Source: GCA-2401735 sp051252095 (GTDB taxonomy: Bacteria > Pseudomonadota > Gammaproteobacteria > Burkholderiales > Methylophilaceae). From it: a stretch of DNA of 64,000 bases. Numbering within the stretch: the stretch's first letter is position 1; each line of letters begins with the position of its first letter. Below are positions 34,497-42,316 of the stretch, in pieces. The DNA lies in contig JBPOFK010000002.1 in assembly GCA_051252095.1 (NCBI GenBank), positions 62,001-126,000 on the forward strand, read 5' to 3'. Both the position numbers and the translations under genes were made by a program. Below the pieces are notes generated by a model that worked only from the letters and a program-made list of their open reading frames with translations, was not told the origin of the DNA and made no database searches.

Positions 34497-36131
34497 ATGT
34501 TAAAACAATCAATTTCTAAGCTGTCCATAACTTTTTTCGCATTTTGCGTCTCACACCAGTTTGCGGTGGCTGATGTTGAACCCAGTAAGGCGATAAAGAA
34601 AGCACCCCTACGTGTGTGTGCTGATCCTGGCAATATGCCGATGTCTAATGATAAGGGCGAAGGATACTCAAATAAAATAGCTAACATTATTGCAGAGGGT
34701 ATGGGCACACGGGCGACATTTTTTTATCGTCCTTATTTGAATCGAGGATTAACACGGCAAACTTTCGATAATAATGAATGCGATATTTTGATGGACATGA
34801 CACCTGATGATGAGCGCATGATTACTACAAAACCGCTATTCAAAAGCACTTTCGTGCTGGCTTATCGCAGTGATAAAGGCATTGATATTAAATCTCTAAG
34901 CGACCCTAAGCTGTTAAATGATTACAAGATAGGGGTATTTCAGCATTCTGCTGTACGCACTTTGCTGCAAGAACAAGGGGTGAAACGTGATAATACAGTT
35001 GTGCGCACAATTGCGCATGATGCCGATTTGCGACCAGAGCGGCAGCCCCACATGGATGTACAAAATATGTTAGATGGTAAGACTGATATCGCGGCTATAT
35101 GGGGGCCGATGGCAGGTTGGTATAAGACGATTAAAAAAGAGCCTGTCACCTTACTACCTATTAATACAATGCAAGATAAAATTCCAATGGAGTTTACATT
35201 GGCTATTGGTATGCGTAGAAATGCAAAACAGCTAAAAACGCAAATTGAAGAGATCTTGCTAAAAGAAAAAGATAAGGTCAAAAAAATCTATCTTGATTTT
35301 GGTGTGCCTCTAGTGCAATGCGATGAATGTATAGTTTCTGGGGATTTGCCAGCACATGGACCGTATCAGCCAATTGTAAAGCATGACATTCTTCCAGAGC
35401 TGTCCGACATTAAAACGCTGCCAGCAAGAATTGACAATGCCTTAAAAGAGGGGTCGACACTAGAACAAGAACTCATTAATGCAACGGTCGCATTGGACTC
35501 GACTAGGATTGAGTATCTTTTACAGCGAGGGGCAAACATAAACACCCAAAACGTTGAAGGGCAAACGCCACTCATGATTGCTGCTCAAAATGGTGATTTG
35601 AGCGTCGTAAATGGCTTGCTTGCGTATGAAGCTGATGCAAATGTACAGGACAATGATGGATGGACAGCGGCCATGCATGCTGTACGCACAAATGACCCTA
35701 AGATATTTCGATTGTTAGGTAAATATAAAGCCGATTTCAATATCATGAATCATGATGAGATGACAGCGCTTGCGTTATCTATATTTGAAAATAAAGCGAA
35801 CGCAGCTGTTGCAATGCTTGATAATAATGCAGACCCAAATCTAAAGATGGGTAATGCACAATACAATGCGCTAATGCTTGCAGTTAAAAAGAGTAATTTA
35901 CAAATTGCGCAAACATTATTGCAATACAAGGCTAACCCCAATGCAATGAATGCTGGTGGCATTACACCGCTCATGATTGCAGCCCATGGCAATCAAGACA
36001 TGATGATAAGTCTGTTACTCAAATCAGGTGCCGACCTCAAAGCTAAAAATAATGAAGGAAAAACAGCGATTACCTTAGCCATGGAAAATGGTGCAGATAA
36101 AGCGCTGAAGCAGTTGGATAATCACAAATAA
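34497..36131 (+). CDS. xoxJ: XoxJ/MxaJ-type periplasmic binding protein fused to ankyrin repeats
   Basis: MxaJ/XoxJ proteins are periplasmic, solute-binding-like chaperones of methanol dehydrogenase. This product has a signal peptide (~1-26) and a binding-protein domain (~35-290) with the family opening LRVCADPGNMPMSNDKGEG and the core DILMDMTPDDERM and DIAAIWGPMAGWY. Unlike classical MxaJ (about 300 residues), it is 544 long. Residues ~320-540 form about six ankyrin repeats (GQTPLMIAAQNGDLSVVNGLL, GGITPLMIAAHGNQDMMISLL). An AGAGG ribosome binding site precedes the ATG. It is separated from xoxF by a terminator, implying its own promoter. Confidence 0.9.
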   Translation: MLKQSISKLSITFFAFCVSHQFAVADVEPSKAIKKAPLRVCADPGNMPMSNDKGEGYSNKIANIIAEGMGTRATFFYRPYLNRGLTRQTFDNNECDILMDMTPDDERMITTKPLFKSTFVLAYRSDKGIDIKSLSDPKLLNDYKIGVFQHSAVRTLLQEQGVKRDNTVVRTIAHDADLRPERQPHMDVQNMLDGKTDIAAIWGPMAGWYKTIKKEPVTLLPINTMQDKIPMEFTLAIGMRRNAKQLKTQIEEILLKEKDKVKKIYLDFGVPLVQCDECIVSGDLPAHGPYQPIVKHDILPELSDIKTLPARIDNALKEGSTLEQELINATVALDSTRIEYLLQRGANINTQNVEGQTPLMIAAQNGDLSVVNGLLAYEADANVQDNDGWTAAMHAVRTNDPKIFRLLGKYKADFNIMNHDEMTALALSIFENKANAAVAMLDNNADPNLKMGNAQYNALMLAVKKSNLQIAQTLLQYKANPNAMNAGGITPLMIAAHGNQDMMISLLLKSGADLKAKNNEGKTAITLAMENGADKALKQLDNHK

Positions 36132-36141
36132 AAAGACAAAT

Positions 36142-36172
36142 AGATTGATTAGGAGTTAATCCTAATCAATCT
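36142..36172. promoter_or_regulatory. Perfect 13-bp inverted repeat containing the regulon operator, upstream of xoxG
   Basis: AGATTGATTAGGA (36142-36154), GTTAA spacer, then TCCTAATCAATCT (36160-36172). The core TAGGAGTTAATCCTA is the best palindrome of the six sites. No T-run follows, so it is not an obvious terminator. It lies 10 bp after xoxJ and 110 bp before xoxG. Confidence 0.6.
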
Positions 36173-36281
36173 CAGGACTATATCTGTCAGTCCAAACTGT
36201 AAAACCAGCGTTTAATAACGTGTTGCAACTGTTTAATGACAGATGTAGTTTTCATTACAAAATATTAGAAAGGTTCGGTAA

Positions 36282-36935
36282 ATGAAAATTCGTATTATCA
36301 GTGGCGTAGCCATTATGAGTGCTGTATTGATGGCAGCTTGTGTTTTTGCATCTGAACGGGACACTAAAAATAATGATTTAGTCGATACACAAAGCCAGAA
36401 CGCGACTCAAGTTGCTGCAAATGAAGTGCAAGTTGGCGGTGGCGAAGTGCGAGAGTTAGATGAGGACGGTTTTCCTATCCCTAAGCAAAAGAAAAAGCTA
36501 GGTAAAGCGCCACCACCGCCCAAGGACGCAATGACGCCATTAGAGCGTGTTAAATCTGCGCCTTTAGGTACGTTAAAAAATCCATATAAGCATGACTTAA
36601 ATAATATGGCAATTTGGGGCAAGCAAGTTTACATGGCCAACAGTTGTAATGGTTGCCACGGCGGTACGGGAGGTGGTGGCATGTGCCCGCCACTATCAAA
36701 CTCCACATGGGTTTATGGAAAAGATGACGACACTTTGTATCGGCTGATTGCCCTAGGGAGTGAAGAGTATCAAAAACAATATGGAAAAATGCGGCAAGGT
36801 CGTGAGAACGTTGTGGGGCCAATGCCTGCATTTGGACATATCGTCAAAACGGATGATGAGATTTGGCGAATGATTACTTTCATCCGAACCATTTACAACG
36901 GCGACCCAAAAGATGATCCAAGAAACGTTCATTAA
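36282..36935 (+). CDS. xoxG: c-type cytochrome, XoxG-like electron acceptor of XoxF
   Basis: The 217-residue product has a signal sequence with a possible lipobox (Cys20), a polar low-complexity stretch (~25-85; PPPPKD), and one haem-c site CNGCH (Cys122, Cys125, His126). The likely sixth ligand is Met181 in VGPMPAFG. It fits the role of taking electrons from PQQ in XoxF. The glycine-rich loop after the haem motif (GGTGGGG) is unusual. The next gene starts 9 bp later. The name rests on context and haem type, because XoxG proteins are variable. Confidence 0.85.
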   Translation: MKIRIISGVAIMSAVLMAACVFASERDTKNNDLVDTQSQNATQVAANEVQVGGGEVRELDEDGFPIPKQKKKLGKAPPPPKDAMTPLERVKSAPLGTLKNPYKHDLNNMAIWGKQVYMANSCNGCHGGTGGGGMCPPLSNSTWVYGKDDDTLYRLIALGSEEYQKQYGKMRQGRENVVGPMPAFGHIVKTDDEIWRMITFIRTIYNGDPKDDPRNVH

Positions 36936-36944
36936 ATTGTGTTG

Positions 36945-37934
36945 ATGGATTTTAGGAAAAAAATAACTCTATCGGTGTTGTTGATTGCGGCGACATGCTT
37001 AACGACACCAGTCGCTCAAGCAGAAGCATTTGCCTACATTACTAATCAAGGTGAAGATTCGGTATCTGTGATTAATTTAGCACATGATAAAGTTGTTGCA
37101 ACGATTGCTACTGGCAAGGCACCTGTTGGTGTGGCGCTTGATTCATTATTGAATCGTCTTTATGTTAGTAATGTTGAGGGACGCTCAATATCAGTGATTA
37201 ATATGGTCACCAACCAGCTGATTACTGAAGTTAAGCTAGAAATTGCACCTGTTGGGATTGTGCTAAGTAAAGATGCATCGCGGCTATTTGTTGCAGATTG
37301 GTTCAACAATAAGATTCTTGTATTTAAAACTGACCACTTGTTAGACATTGATGCTACTACAAATTATGAATCAATTGCAGTGGGTAAGGCGCCTGCTGGT
37401 ATGGCAATTAGCCGCGAAGGTGCTAGCTTATATGTTGCAAATCGTGATAGTAATGATGTCGGCGTAGTCAATATACGAACTTTAGAGGTGGTCAACAACA
37501 TCAGAGTTGGTAAACATCCGTTTGGCATGGCAATTGGTGGCGATGGTAGAAGGTTGTATGTCGTTAATGTTGAAAGCAACTCTGTTTCAGTCATTGACAC
37601 ACGTAGTGATGCCGTGATTGCAACCATTGCAGTTGGTGATCGCCCCTATTGCGTAGTAACGAACGCTGACGGCTCTCGTGCATATGTATCTAATACGGGT
37701 GCTGATAGTGTTTCTGTCATAGACACCAATAGCAATATGGTCATAAAGACGATTGCAGTTGGCGGCTTCCCAGAGGGTATTTCTTATGACGCAAAAAGCA
37801 ACCGTGTTTATGTCGCAAGTTGGATGGACAATGCTGTTGATGTCATTGATGCAAAAACCAATCAAACAGTCAGTCGCATCGCAACTGGCTTAAATAGCCG
37901 AGCATTTGGTCAGTTTATAGGGCATTTACCATAA
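36945..37934 (+). CDS. YVTN-type beta-propeller protein (PQQ-associated), periplasmic
   Basis: The product (329 residues from the ATG at 36945; GTG at 36939 is an alternative) has a signal peptide (ending AQAEAF) followed by about seven propeller blades with the repeat VSVIDTRSDAVIATIAVGDRPYCV. Such proteins are often encoded beside PQQ dehydrogenases and are annotated as PQQ-associated beta-propellers. A direct function is not established. It follows the cytochrome gene by 9 bp and precedes the first MxaD-like gene by 19 bp, so these probably form one operon. Confidence 0.85.
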   Translation: MDFRKKITLSVLLIAATCLTTPVAQAEAFAYITNQGEDSVSVINLAHDKVVATIATGKAPVGVALDSLLNRLYVSNVEGRSISVINMVTNQLITEVKLEIAPVGIVLSKDASRLFVADWFNNKILVFKTDHLLDIDATTNYESIAVGKAPAGMAISREGASLYVANRDSNDVGVVNIRTLEVVNNIRVGKHPFGMAIGGDGRRLYVVNVESNSVSVIDTRSDAVIATIAVGDRPYCVVTNADGSRAYVSNTGADSVSVIDTNSNMVIKTIAVGGFPEGISYDAKSNRVYVASWMDNAVDVIDAKTNQTVSRIATGLNSRAFGQFIGHLP

Positions 37935-37953
37935 ACATTCACTGGACGAGCAA

Positions 37954-38484
37954 ATGAAACGCGTTTTACTTTTATGTCTTTTTTTCTCAGCCAATGTAAT
38001 GGCTTGTGGACCAAGTCCACAAAAAGTGGTTAAAGAAGTAATGGTTAAGCATTCACCAGAGGCAGTCTGGGCTATAGTCGGTGACGTCGAAAAGGTGTAT
38101 CTCTGGCACCCCGATGTGATTGCTACCTCTGTTGAGAGCAGATTTGATAGCACTGGAAAAGAGACTGTATTTCGAATGTTAAAGCTTAAGGATGGCGGCA
38201 CACTCATTCAACGTATACGTGAGACACCAACTAGAATGAAATTGGGCACAGTGATAGAGCAGGGCGACATAGCCGTCAGTAACTATTCTGATGCATTGAC
38301 AGTTATCCCTGGCGGACATGCAAATGAGACCTTAATAACCTGGACTGGGCGCTTTAATAATAAAGCCAATCTGTTAATTGCGCCAGAAGGGCAAGATAAC
38401 AAAGCGGCGATTGCCACAGTAGAGCAATTTTATCAGCATGGGCTAAATGGTCTTAAGGCTTACATGGAATTGATGAAAAAGTGA
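37954..38484 (+). CDS. MxaD-like periplasmic SRPBCC protein, copy 1
   Basis: The 176-residue product has a signal peptide (cut near VMACGPS) and an SRPBCC fold. It begins GPSPQKVVKEVMVKHSPEAVWAIVGD and has LWHPDVIATSVES and TLIQRIRETPT. MxaD of methylotrophs shares this opening and is reported to aid contact of methanol dehydrogenase with its cytochrome. A paralogue follows 25 bp downstream. The MxaD link is by motif similarity from memory. Confidence 0.78.
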   Translation: MKRVLLLCLFFSANVMACGPSPQKVVKEVMVKHSPEAVWAIVGDVEKVYLWHPDVIATSVESRFDSTGKETVFRMLKLKDGGTLIQRIRETPTRMKLGTVIEQGDIAVSNYSDALTVIPGGHANETLITWTGRFNNKANLLIAPEGQDNKAAIATVEQFYQHGLNGLKAYMELMKK

Positions 38485-38509
38485 TTTTTTTTAATGAAGG
38501 AGAATAGAT

Positions 38510-39049
38510 TTGAAACGTTTTTTATCCGCAATGCTATTAATTTGTACGCTTCCGATTATTGCACACGCGCATGGACCAAGTGGTCAGAAGGTTGTTAAAG
38601 AGATTATTGTAAAAGCAACGCCAGAAAAAGCGTGGGCCTTAATGAAAGATTTTGGATCAATTGCTAAGTGGCACCCTGATGTAACTGATGTCAAGGTCGA
38701 AAATAAAAAAGATGAAGCCACAGGCAAGGAGATGACACAGCGTATCGTAAAGCTAAAAAATGGGCGTTCTTTCGAGGAAAAGCTGCGAGAAGTCGATGAT
38801 GAAGCGATGAAGCTTGATTATAAAATGGTGGAGGGTGATAACAGTACGATTCTTGTTTATGGCTATCGTACTGTATTGACGGTTAAGCCTGGCACCGTTG
38901 CTGATGAGTCAATGATTACATTAACAGCTCGCTTTTACAATAAATCCAACTCACTGGAACAGTTGCCAGGTTTGGGGAATAAAGAGGCGAATGAAGAAAT
39001 TCATGCACTTTATGATGCGGCAGAAGCCGGATTAAAAAAAGCCTTCTAA
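38510..39049 (+). CDS. MxaD-like periplasmic SRPBCC protein, copy 2
   Basis: This 179-residue paralogue of the preceding gene has a signal peptide (ending HAHGPSG), then GQKVVKEIIVKATPEKAWALMKD, KWHPDVTDVKVENK and SFEEKLREV. It starts at a TTG (38510) supported by AAGGAG seven bases upstream; no ATG is available nearby. The conserved HGPxxQKVV opening makes it the closer of the two to classical MxaD. It ends 189 bp before the second propeller gene. Confidence 0.82.
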   Translation: MKRFLSAMLLICTLPIIAHAHGPSGQKVVKEIIVKATPEKAWALMKDFGSIAKWHPDVTDVKVENKKDEATGKEMTQRIVKLKNGRSFEEKLREVDDEAMKLDYKMVEGDNSTILVYGYRTVLTVKPGTVADESMITLTARFYNKSNSLEQLPGLGNKEANEEIHALYDAAEAGLKKAF

Positions 39050-39052
39050 ATT

Positions 39053-39067
39053 TAGGAAAAAATCCCA
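39053..39067. promoter_or_regulatory. Putative methanol-regulon operator in front of second propeller gene
   Basis: TAGGAAAAAATCCCA is a full match to TAGGA-N5-TCCYA, 4 bp after the second MxaD-like gene and 171 bp upstream of the propeller gene. Confidence 0.5.
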
Positions 39068-39238
39068 TATTCAATCGTGAAAAATGCAGTGGCGACATTT
39101 TACGCGCAAGGCTAACATTTATTTAGAACATCTATACTAATCGTAAGCTGTTCTTGTAAATCTCAACCACTTAGCTAGGCATCCTAAAGTTGTCTAGCTT
39201 TCTTAAAGTTTTCAAACAGAGTTTTAAAAGGATTACTA

Positions 39239-40318
39239 ATGTACAAAGTAATTAAGCTTCATATTTTATTCGTCACTTTATTATCGTTATTTGCTACTAC
39301 TGCATGCACAGACACAGAAATTTCATCAGAGACGGTTTCTGATGCCGAAACAATAGCTGCTGTAGATGAAAAGGTAGACAATAATAATGAGGCGAATTCA
39401 GAAGCAGTGATAATGCCATCATCAGGGCCATTAGCTTATGTTCCAAATGAAAAAGATGGTACAGTTTCCGTCATTGATACTGCCTCTGATCAGGTGGTTG
39501 GTTTGCTACCTAAAGATGGGAAGCTGGGTGAAAAAATTCAAGCAGTTGCCATGCATCCAGATGGTAAAACTTTATATGTAGTTGTAAGAGACAAAAATGC
39601 AGTTGCAGTGTTAGATTTGGAAACTGGACAGCAAACAGCTATTGTAGAAGTTGGTGATGAACCTGAAGGTATTGATATTTCTCCTGACGGTAAAACACTG
39701 GTTGCTTGCTTAGAGGAGGAGAATGCAGTTTCTTTTGTCGACTTGGCAACTGCGACCTTAGCATTTACTGCGGAAACGCAAGGCACTAACCCAGAGCACT
39801 GTGTGTATTCAAATGACGGAAGATGGCTACTAGCTAGTAACGAAGAAAGCGGTGACGTAGACGTGTTTGATGTTGAGAAGAAAGCATCAGTACATTTAAT
39901 TAAAGCGACTAAGCACCCGCGTGGAATTGGTTTTACTCCAGACGGTAAGTTTGCTTATATTGCTAATGAGGCAGCCAATTTGGTCGAGGTGGTTTCGGTT
40001 GGTGACTGGAATATCATTGCAAATATTGAAGTCGGATTACGCTCTAACGGTGTAAAAGTATCTCATGATGGCGCACGAGTTTATGTTAGTAATGGCGGTG
40101 ATGCCAATGTAAGCGTAATTGACACGACTACCAATGCGGTGATAACGACTGTACCTGCAGGCGAGCGTCCTTGGAATATGGCGCTAACTCCAGATGACAA
40201 AAAACTATACGTTGCGAATGGTCGGAGCGGAACCGTGTCGGTAATCGATACCGTTGAAAACAAAAAAATTCGTGATGTTACAGTCGGTAATTTTCCATGG
40301 GGTGTCGTTATTCATTAA
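39239..40318 (+). CDS. YVTN-type beta-propeller lipoprotein
   Basis: The 359-residue product has a signal peptide with a probable lipid-attachment cysteine (ATTACTDTE), an acidic linker (~25-60) and seven propeller blades (VSVIDTASDQVVGLL, DGKTLYVVVRDKNAVAVLDL, KLYVANGRSGTVSVIDTV). It is related to the propeller at 36945-37934 but longer and probably membrane-anchored. AAGGATT precedes the ATG. It may scaffold or protect the dehydrogenase; the role is unknown. Confidence 0.85.
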   Translation: MYKVIKLHILFVTLLSLFATTACTDTEISSETVSDAETIAAVDEKVDNNNEANSEAVIMPSSGPLAYVPNEKDGTVSVIDTASDQVVGLLPKDGKLGEKIQAVAMHPDGKTLYVVVRDKNAVAVLDLETGQQTAIVEVGDEPEGIDISPDGKTLVACLEEENAVSFVDLATATLAFTAETQGTNPEHCVYSNDGRWLLASNEESGDVDVFDVEKKASVHLIKATKHPRGIGFTPDGKFAYIANEAANLVEVVSVGDWNIIANIEVGLRSNGVKVSHDGARVYVSNGGDANVSVIDTTTNAVITTVPAGERPWNMALTPDDKKLYVANGRSGTVSVIDTVENKKIRDVTVGNFPWGVVIH

Positions 40319-40345
40319 AGTATCTAATCACAATAATTAACCGTT

Positions 40346-40393
40346 AAAAAGCCAATGCGAACATATCTCACGAATTGTCATCATTGGCTTTTT
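40346..40393 (+). terminator. Terminator-like hairpin overlapping the SoxYZ start codon
   Basis: AAAAAGCCAATG (40346-40357) pairs perfectly with CATTGGCTTTTT (40382-40393) and is followed by T-rich DNA. The ATG of the SoxYZ-like gene is the last three bases of the left arm. The hairpin thus terminates transcription from the propeller gene, sequesters the start, or both. Confidence 0.65.
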
Positions 40394-41152
40394 TATTTGA
40401 TGTTGTCAGTCATGGTTAACTGTGCCTACGCCACACCGATTGTGAATCAGTGGGACACAATCAAAACTAGTTATTTTAGCAACCAACCTGTTGAAGATGC
40501 TCAAGAAGAAATAGTAATTGAAGCGCCCATGCAAGCAGAAGATGCAGCTATGGTACCTTTAACTTTTAAAGTAAATTTGAAAGATGATATTGTTAGTAAG
40601 ATATTCGTATTTACTGATGCAAACCCTATTTTATTAACGGCGACTTTTGATTTCAAGATGCCACAGAAATCCGTTGATATTTCAACACGAATAAGATTAG
40701 AAAAAAATAGCGTGGTGCGTGTCATTGTACAAACGCAAAACGGTCAAGAGCTATTGATGAAGTCGGTAGAAATTAAAACCCCTGGGGGCGGATGCGGCGG
40801 TGGCGCGATGACAGATGAAGCCAAACTAAGAGCGTCAGCAGGCAAAATGAAAATGCGATGGCTTAAGCCTGATGAGAAGGGTACAGGTAGCTTTGTATTG
40901 AATCTCCTACATCCGATGCGCACAGGTTTCGAGCGTACATTTCAAGGCTATTATGCGAAAGCATGGTTCATACAAAATGTAGATTTTTTAATTAACCATA
41001 AGCCATATTTTGAGGCAATATTAGGACCTGGTATTAGTGCAAATCCCTACTTTCGATTTAACTTACCTGAACAGAGAATTGACGTTTTTGAGGTAGAAGC
41101 AAAAGATAACGAAGGTCAATTTTTTCAACAAGTGTTTCATGACTCGATTTAA
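40355..41152 (+). CDS. Fused SoxY-SoxZ-like carrier protein, quinoprotein-dehydrogenase-associated
   Basis: The 265-residue product has a signal peptide (ending NCAYATP), a SoxY-like domain (~45-140), the swinging-arm motif GGGCGGG with Cys147, and a SoxZ-like domain (~165-262; FVLNLLHPMRTGFER). In SoxY the cysteine carries sulfur intermediates at the C terminus; here it sits between the two domains. Fused carriers of this type occur beside PQQ dehydrogenases and are named for that; their substrate is unknown. No sox genes are nearby. The start at 40355 is needed to complete the signal peptide although no ribosome binding site is clear. Confidence 0.85.
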   Translation: MRTYLTNCHHWLFYLMLSVMVNCAYATPIVNQWDTIKTSYFSNQPVEDAQEEIVIEAPMQAEDAAMVPLTFKVNLKDDIVSKIFVFTDANPILLTATFDFKMPQKSVDISTRIRLEKNSVVRVIVQTQNGQELLMKSVEIKTPGGGCGGGAMTDEAKLRASAGKMKMRWLKPDEKGTGSFVLNLLHPMRTGFERTFQGYYAKAWFIQNVDFLINHKPYFEAILGPGISANPYFRFNLPEQRIDVFEVEAKDNEGQFFQQVFHDSI

Positions 41153-41161
41153 ATATTACTT

Positions 41162-41177
41162 TAGGAAATTCTCCCTA
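41162..41177. promoter_or_regulatory. Putative methanol-regulon operator in front of mxaR
   Basis: TAGGAAATTCTCCCTA matches TAGGA-N5-TCC with one extra C in the right arm, 61 bp upstream of the mxaR ATG. Confidence 0.45.
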
Positions 41178-41238
41178 GTAACAAGTGAATCATTCAGGGT
41201 AATTTACTACTTTAATATTATTGGTGGTATTTATCTTC

Positions 41239-42300
41239 ATGACTGTTCAATTAGAAACTGTTAGACAAACAAATAGCATAGCGGGCAATCATGATGCGCT
41301 TTCGCAATGGCGTGAACAAGCGCTTCAACTAGAGCGCGACTTAAACACTGTGGTGTTAGGTTTGCATCCAGCTATTCGATTACTTCTGATTGCCATTTTT
41401 GCACGTGGTCATGTTCTACTTGAGGGAAATGTTGGCGTGGGAAAAACTACATTGCTGCGTGCGGCAGCGCGTGGTTTGGGCGGCGGCTATCAGCGAGTAG
41501 AAGGGACGATTGATTTAATGCCGCAAGATTTGATTTACCATACCTATATTGATAATGAAGGTAAGCCAAAAGTTGAGGCGGGGCCATTGTTGGCTCATGG
41601 TAAAGATCTTTCTGTATTCTTTTTTAATGAAATCAACCGTGCACGTCCACAGGTGCACTCATTACTATTACGGGTAATGGCGGAAAAGAGTATCAGTGCG
41701 TTTAATCAAACATTTCATTTTCCACATTTACAAGTGTTCGCAGATCGTAATGCGGTGGAAAAAGAAGAGACATTTGAACTACCGGGCGCAGCACGAGACC
41801 GGTTTTTAATGGAAATTGAAATTTCACCAGATAACAATTCTGCTATTCATAAAGCACTGACTTTTGATATGCGCTTTCATGATACTGATCGCTTGATTGA
41901 GTCGGTTAGTGCTGGTGCTATTGACTATGCAAAGCTGACGCACATTGCGCCTCAAATACAGCATGCAGTCGTGGCTGGAGAGGCCGTGCAAGATTTTGTA
42001 GAGCACTTACGGCTTGCAACGCATCGGCCACAAGACTATGGTATTCAATTGCCTGAAGTAGACATTGACGAACTAATGGTGACGGGCATGGGGCCGCGTG
42101 GTTCCAGTATGTTGGTGCGTGCTGCAAAGGTGGCAGCATGGTTAGAAGGGCGTATGTATTTAACGCCGCAGGATGTCGCAGCAGTGTTTCACGAGGTTGT
42201 CGCACATCGTGTGTTTTTCACGCCAATTTACGAATTACAAAGAAGTTGGCTTAATCGTGCTTATACGCAAGCCATTCTTAACCATGTACCAACACCTTAA
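41239..42300 (+). CDS. mxaR: MoxR-type AAA ATPase MxaR
   Basis: MxaR is a MoxR-family ATPase needed, with MxaS/A/C/K/L, for activation or metal insertion of methanol dehydrogenase. The product (353 residues from the ATG at 41239; the frame is open to a TTG at 41221) has Walker A GNVGVGKT (63-70) and a Walker B-like VFFFNEINRA, in which Asn replaces the usual first Asp. It also has LPGAARDRFLMEI, the sensor/arginine-finger region. The next gene begins 16 bp later, so it opens the mxaRSACKL operon. Confidence 0.93.
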   Translation: MTVQLETVRQTNSIAGNHDALSQWREQALQLERDLNTVVLGLHPAIRLLLIAIFARGHVLLEGNVGVGKTTLLRAAARGLGGGYQRVEGTIDLMPQDLIYHTYIDNEGKPKVEAGPLLAHGKDLSVFFFNEINRARPQVHSLLLRVMAEKSISAFNQTFHFPHLQVFADRNAVEKEETFELPGAARDRFLMEIEISPDNNSAIHKALTFDMRFHDTDRLIESVSAGAIDYAKLTHIAPQIQHAVVAGEAVQDFVEHLRLATHRPQDYGIQLPEVDIDELMVTGMGPRGSSMLVRAAKVAAWLEGRMYLTPQDVAAVFHEVVAHRVFFTPIYELQRSWLNRAYTQAILNHVPTP

Positions 42301-42316
42301 CTAGCTCCTTAATAGC

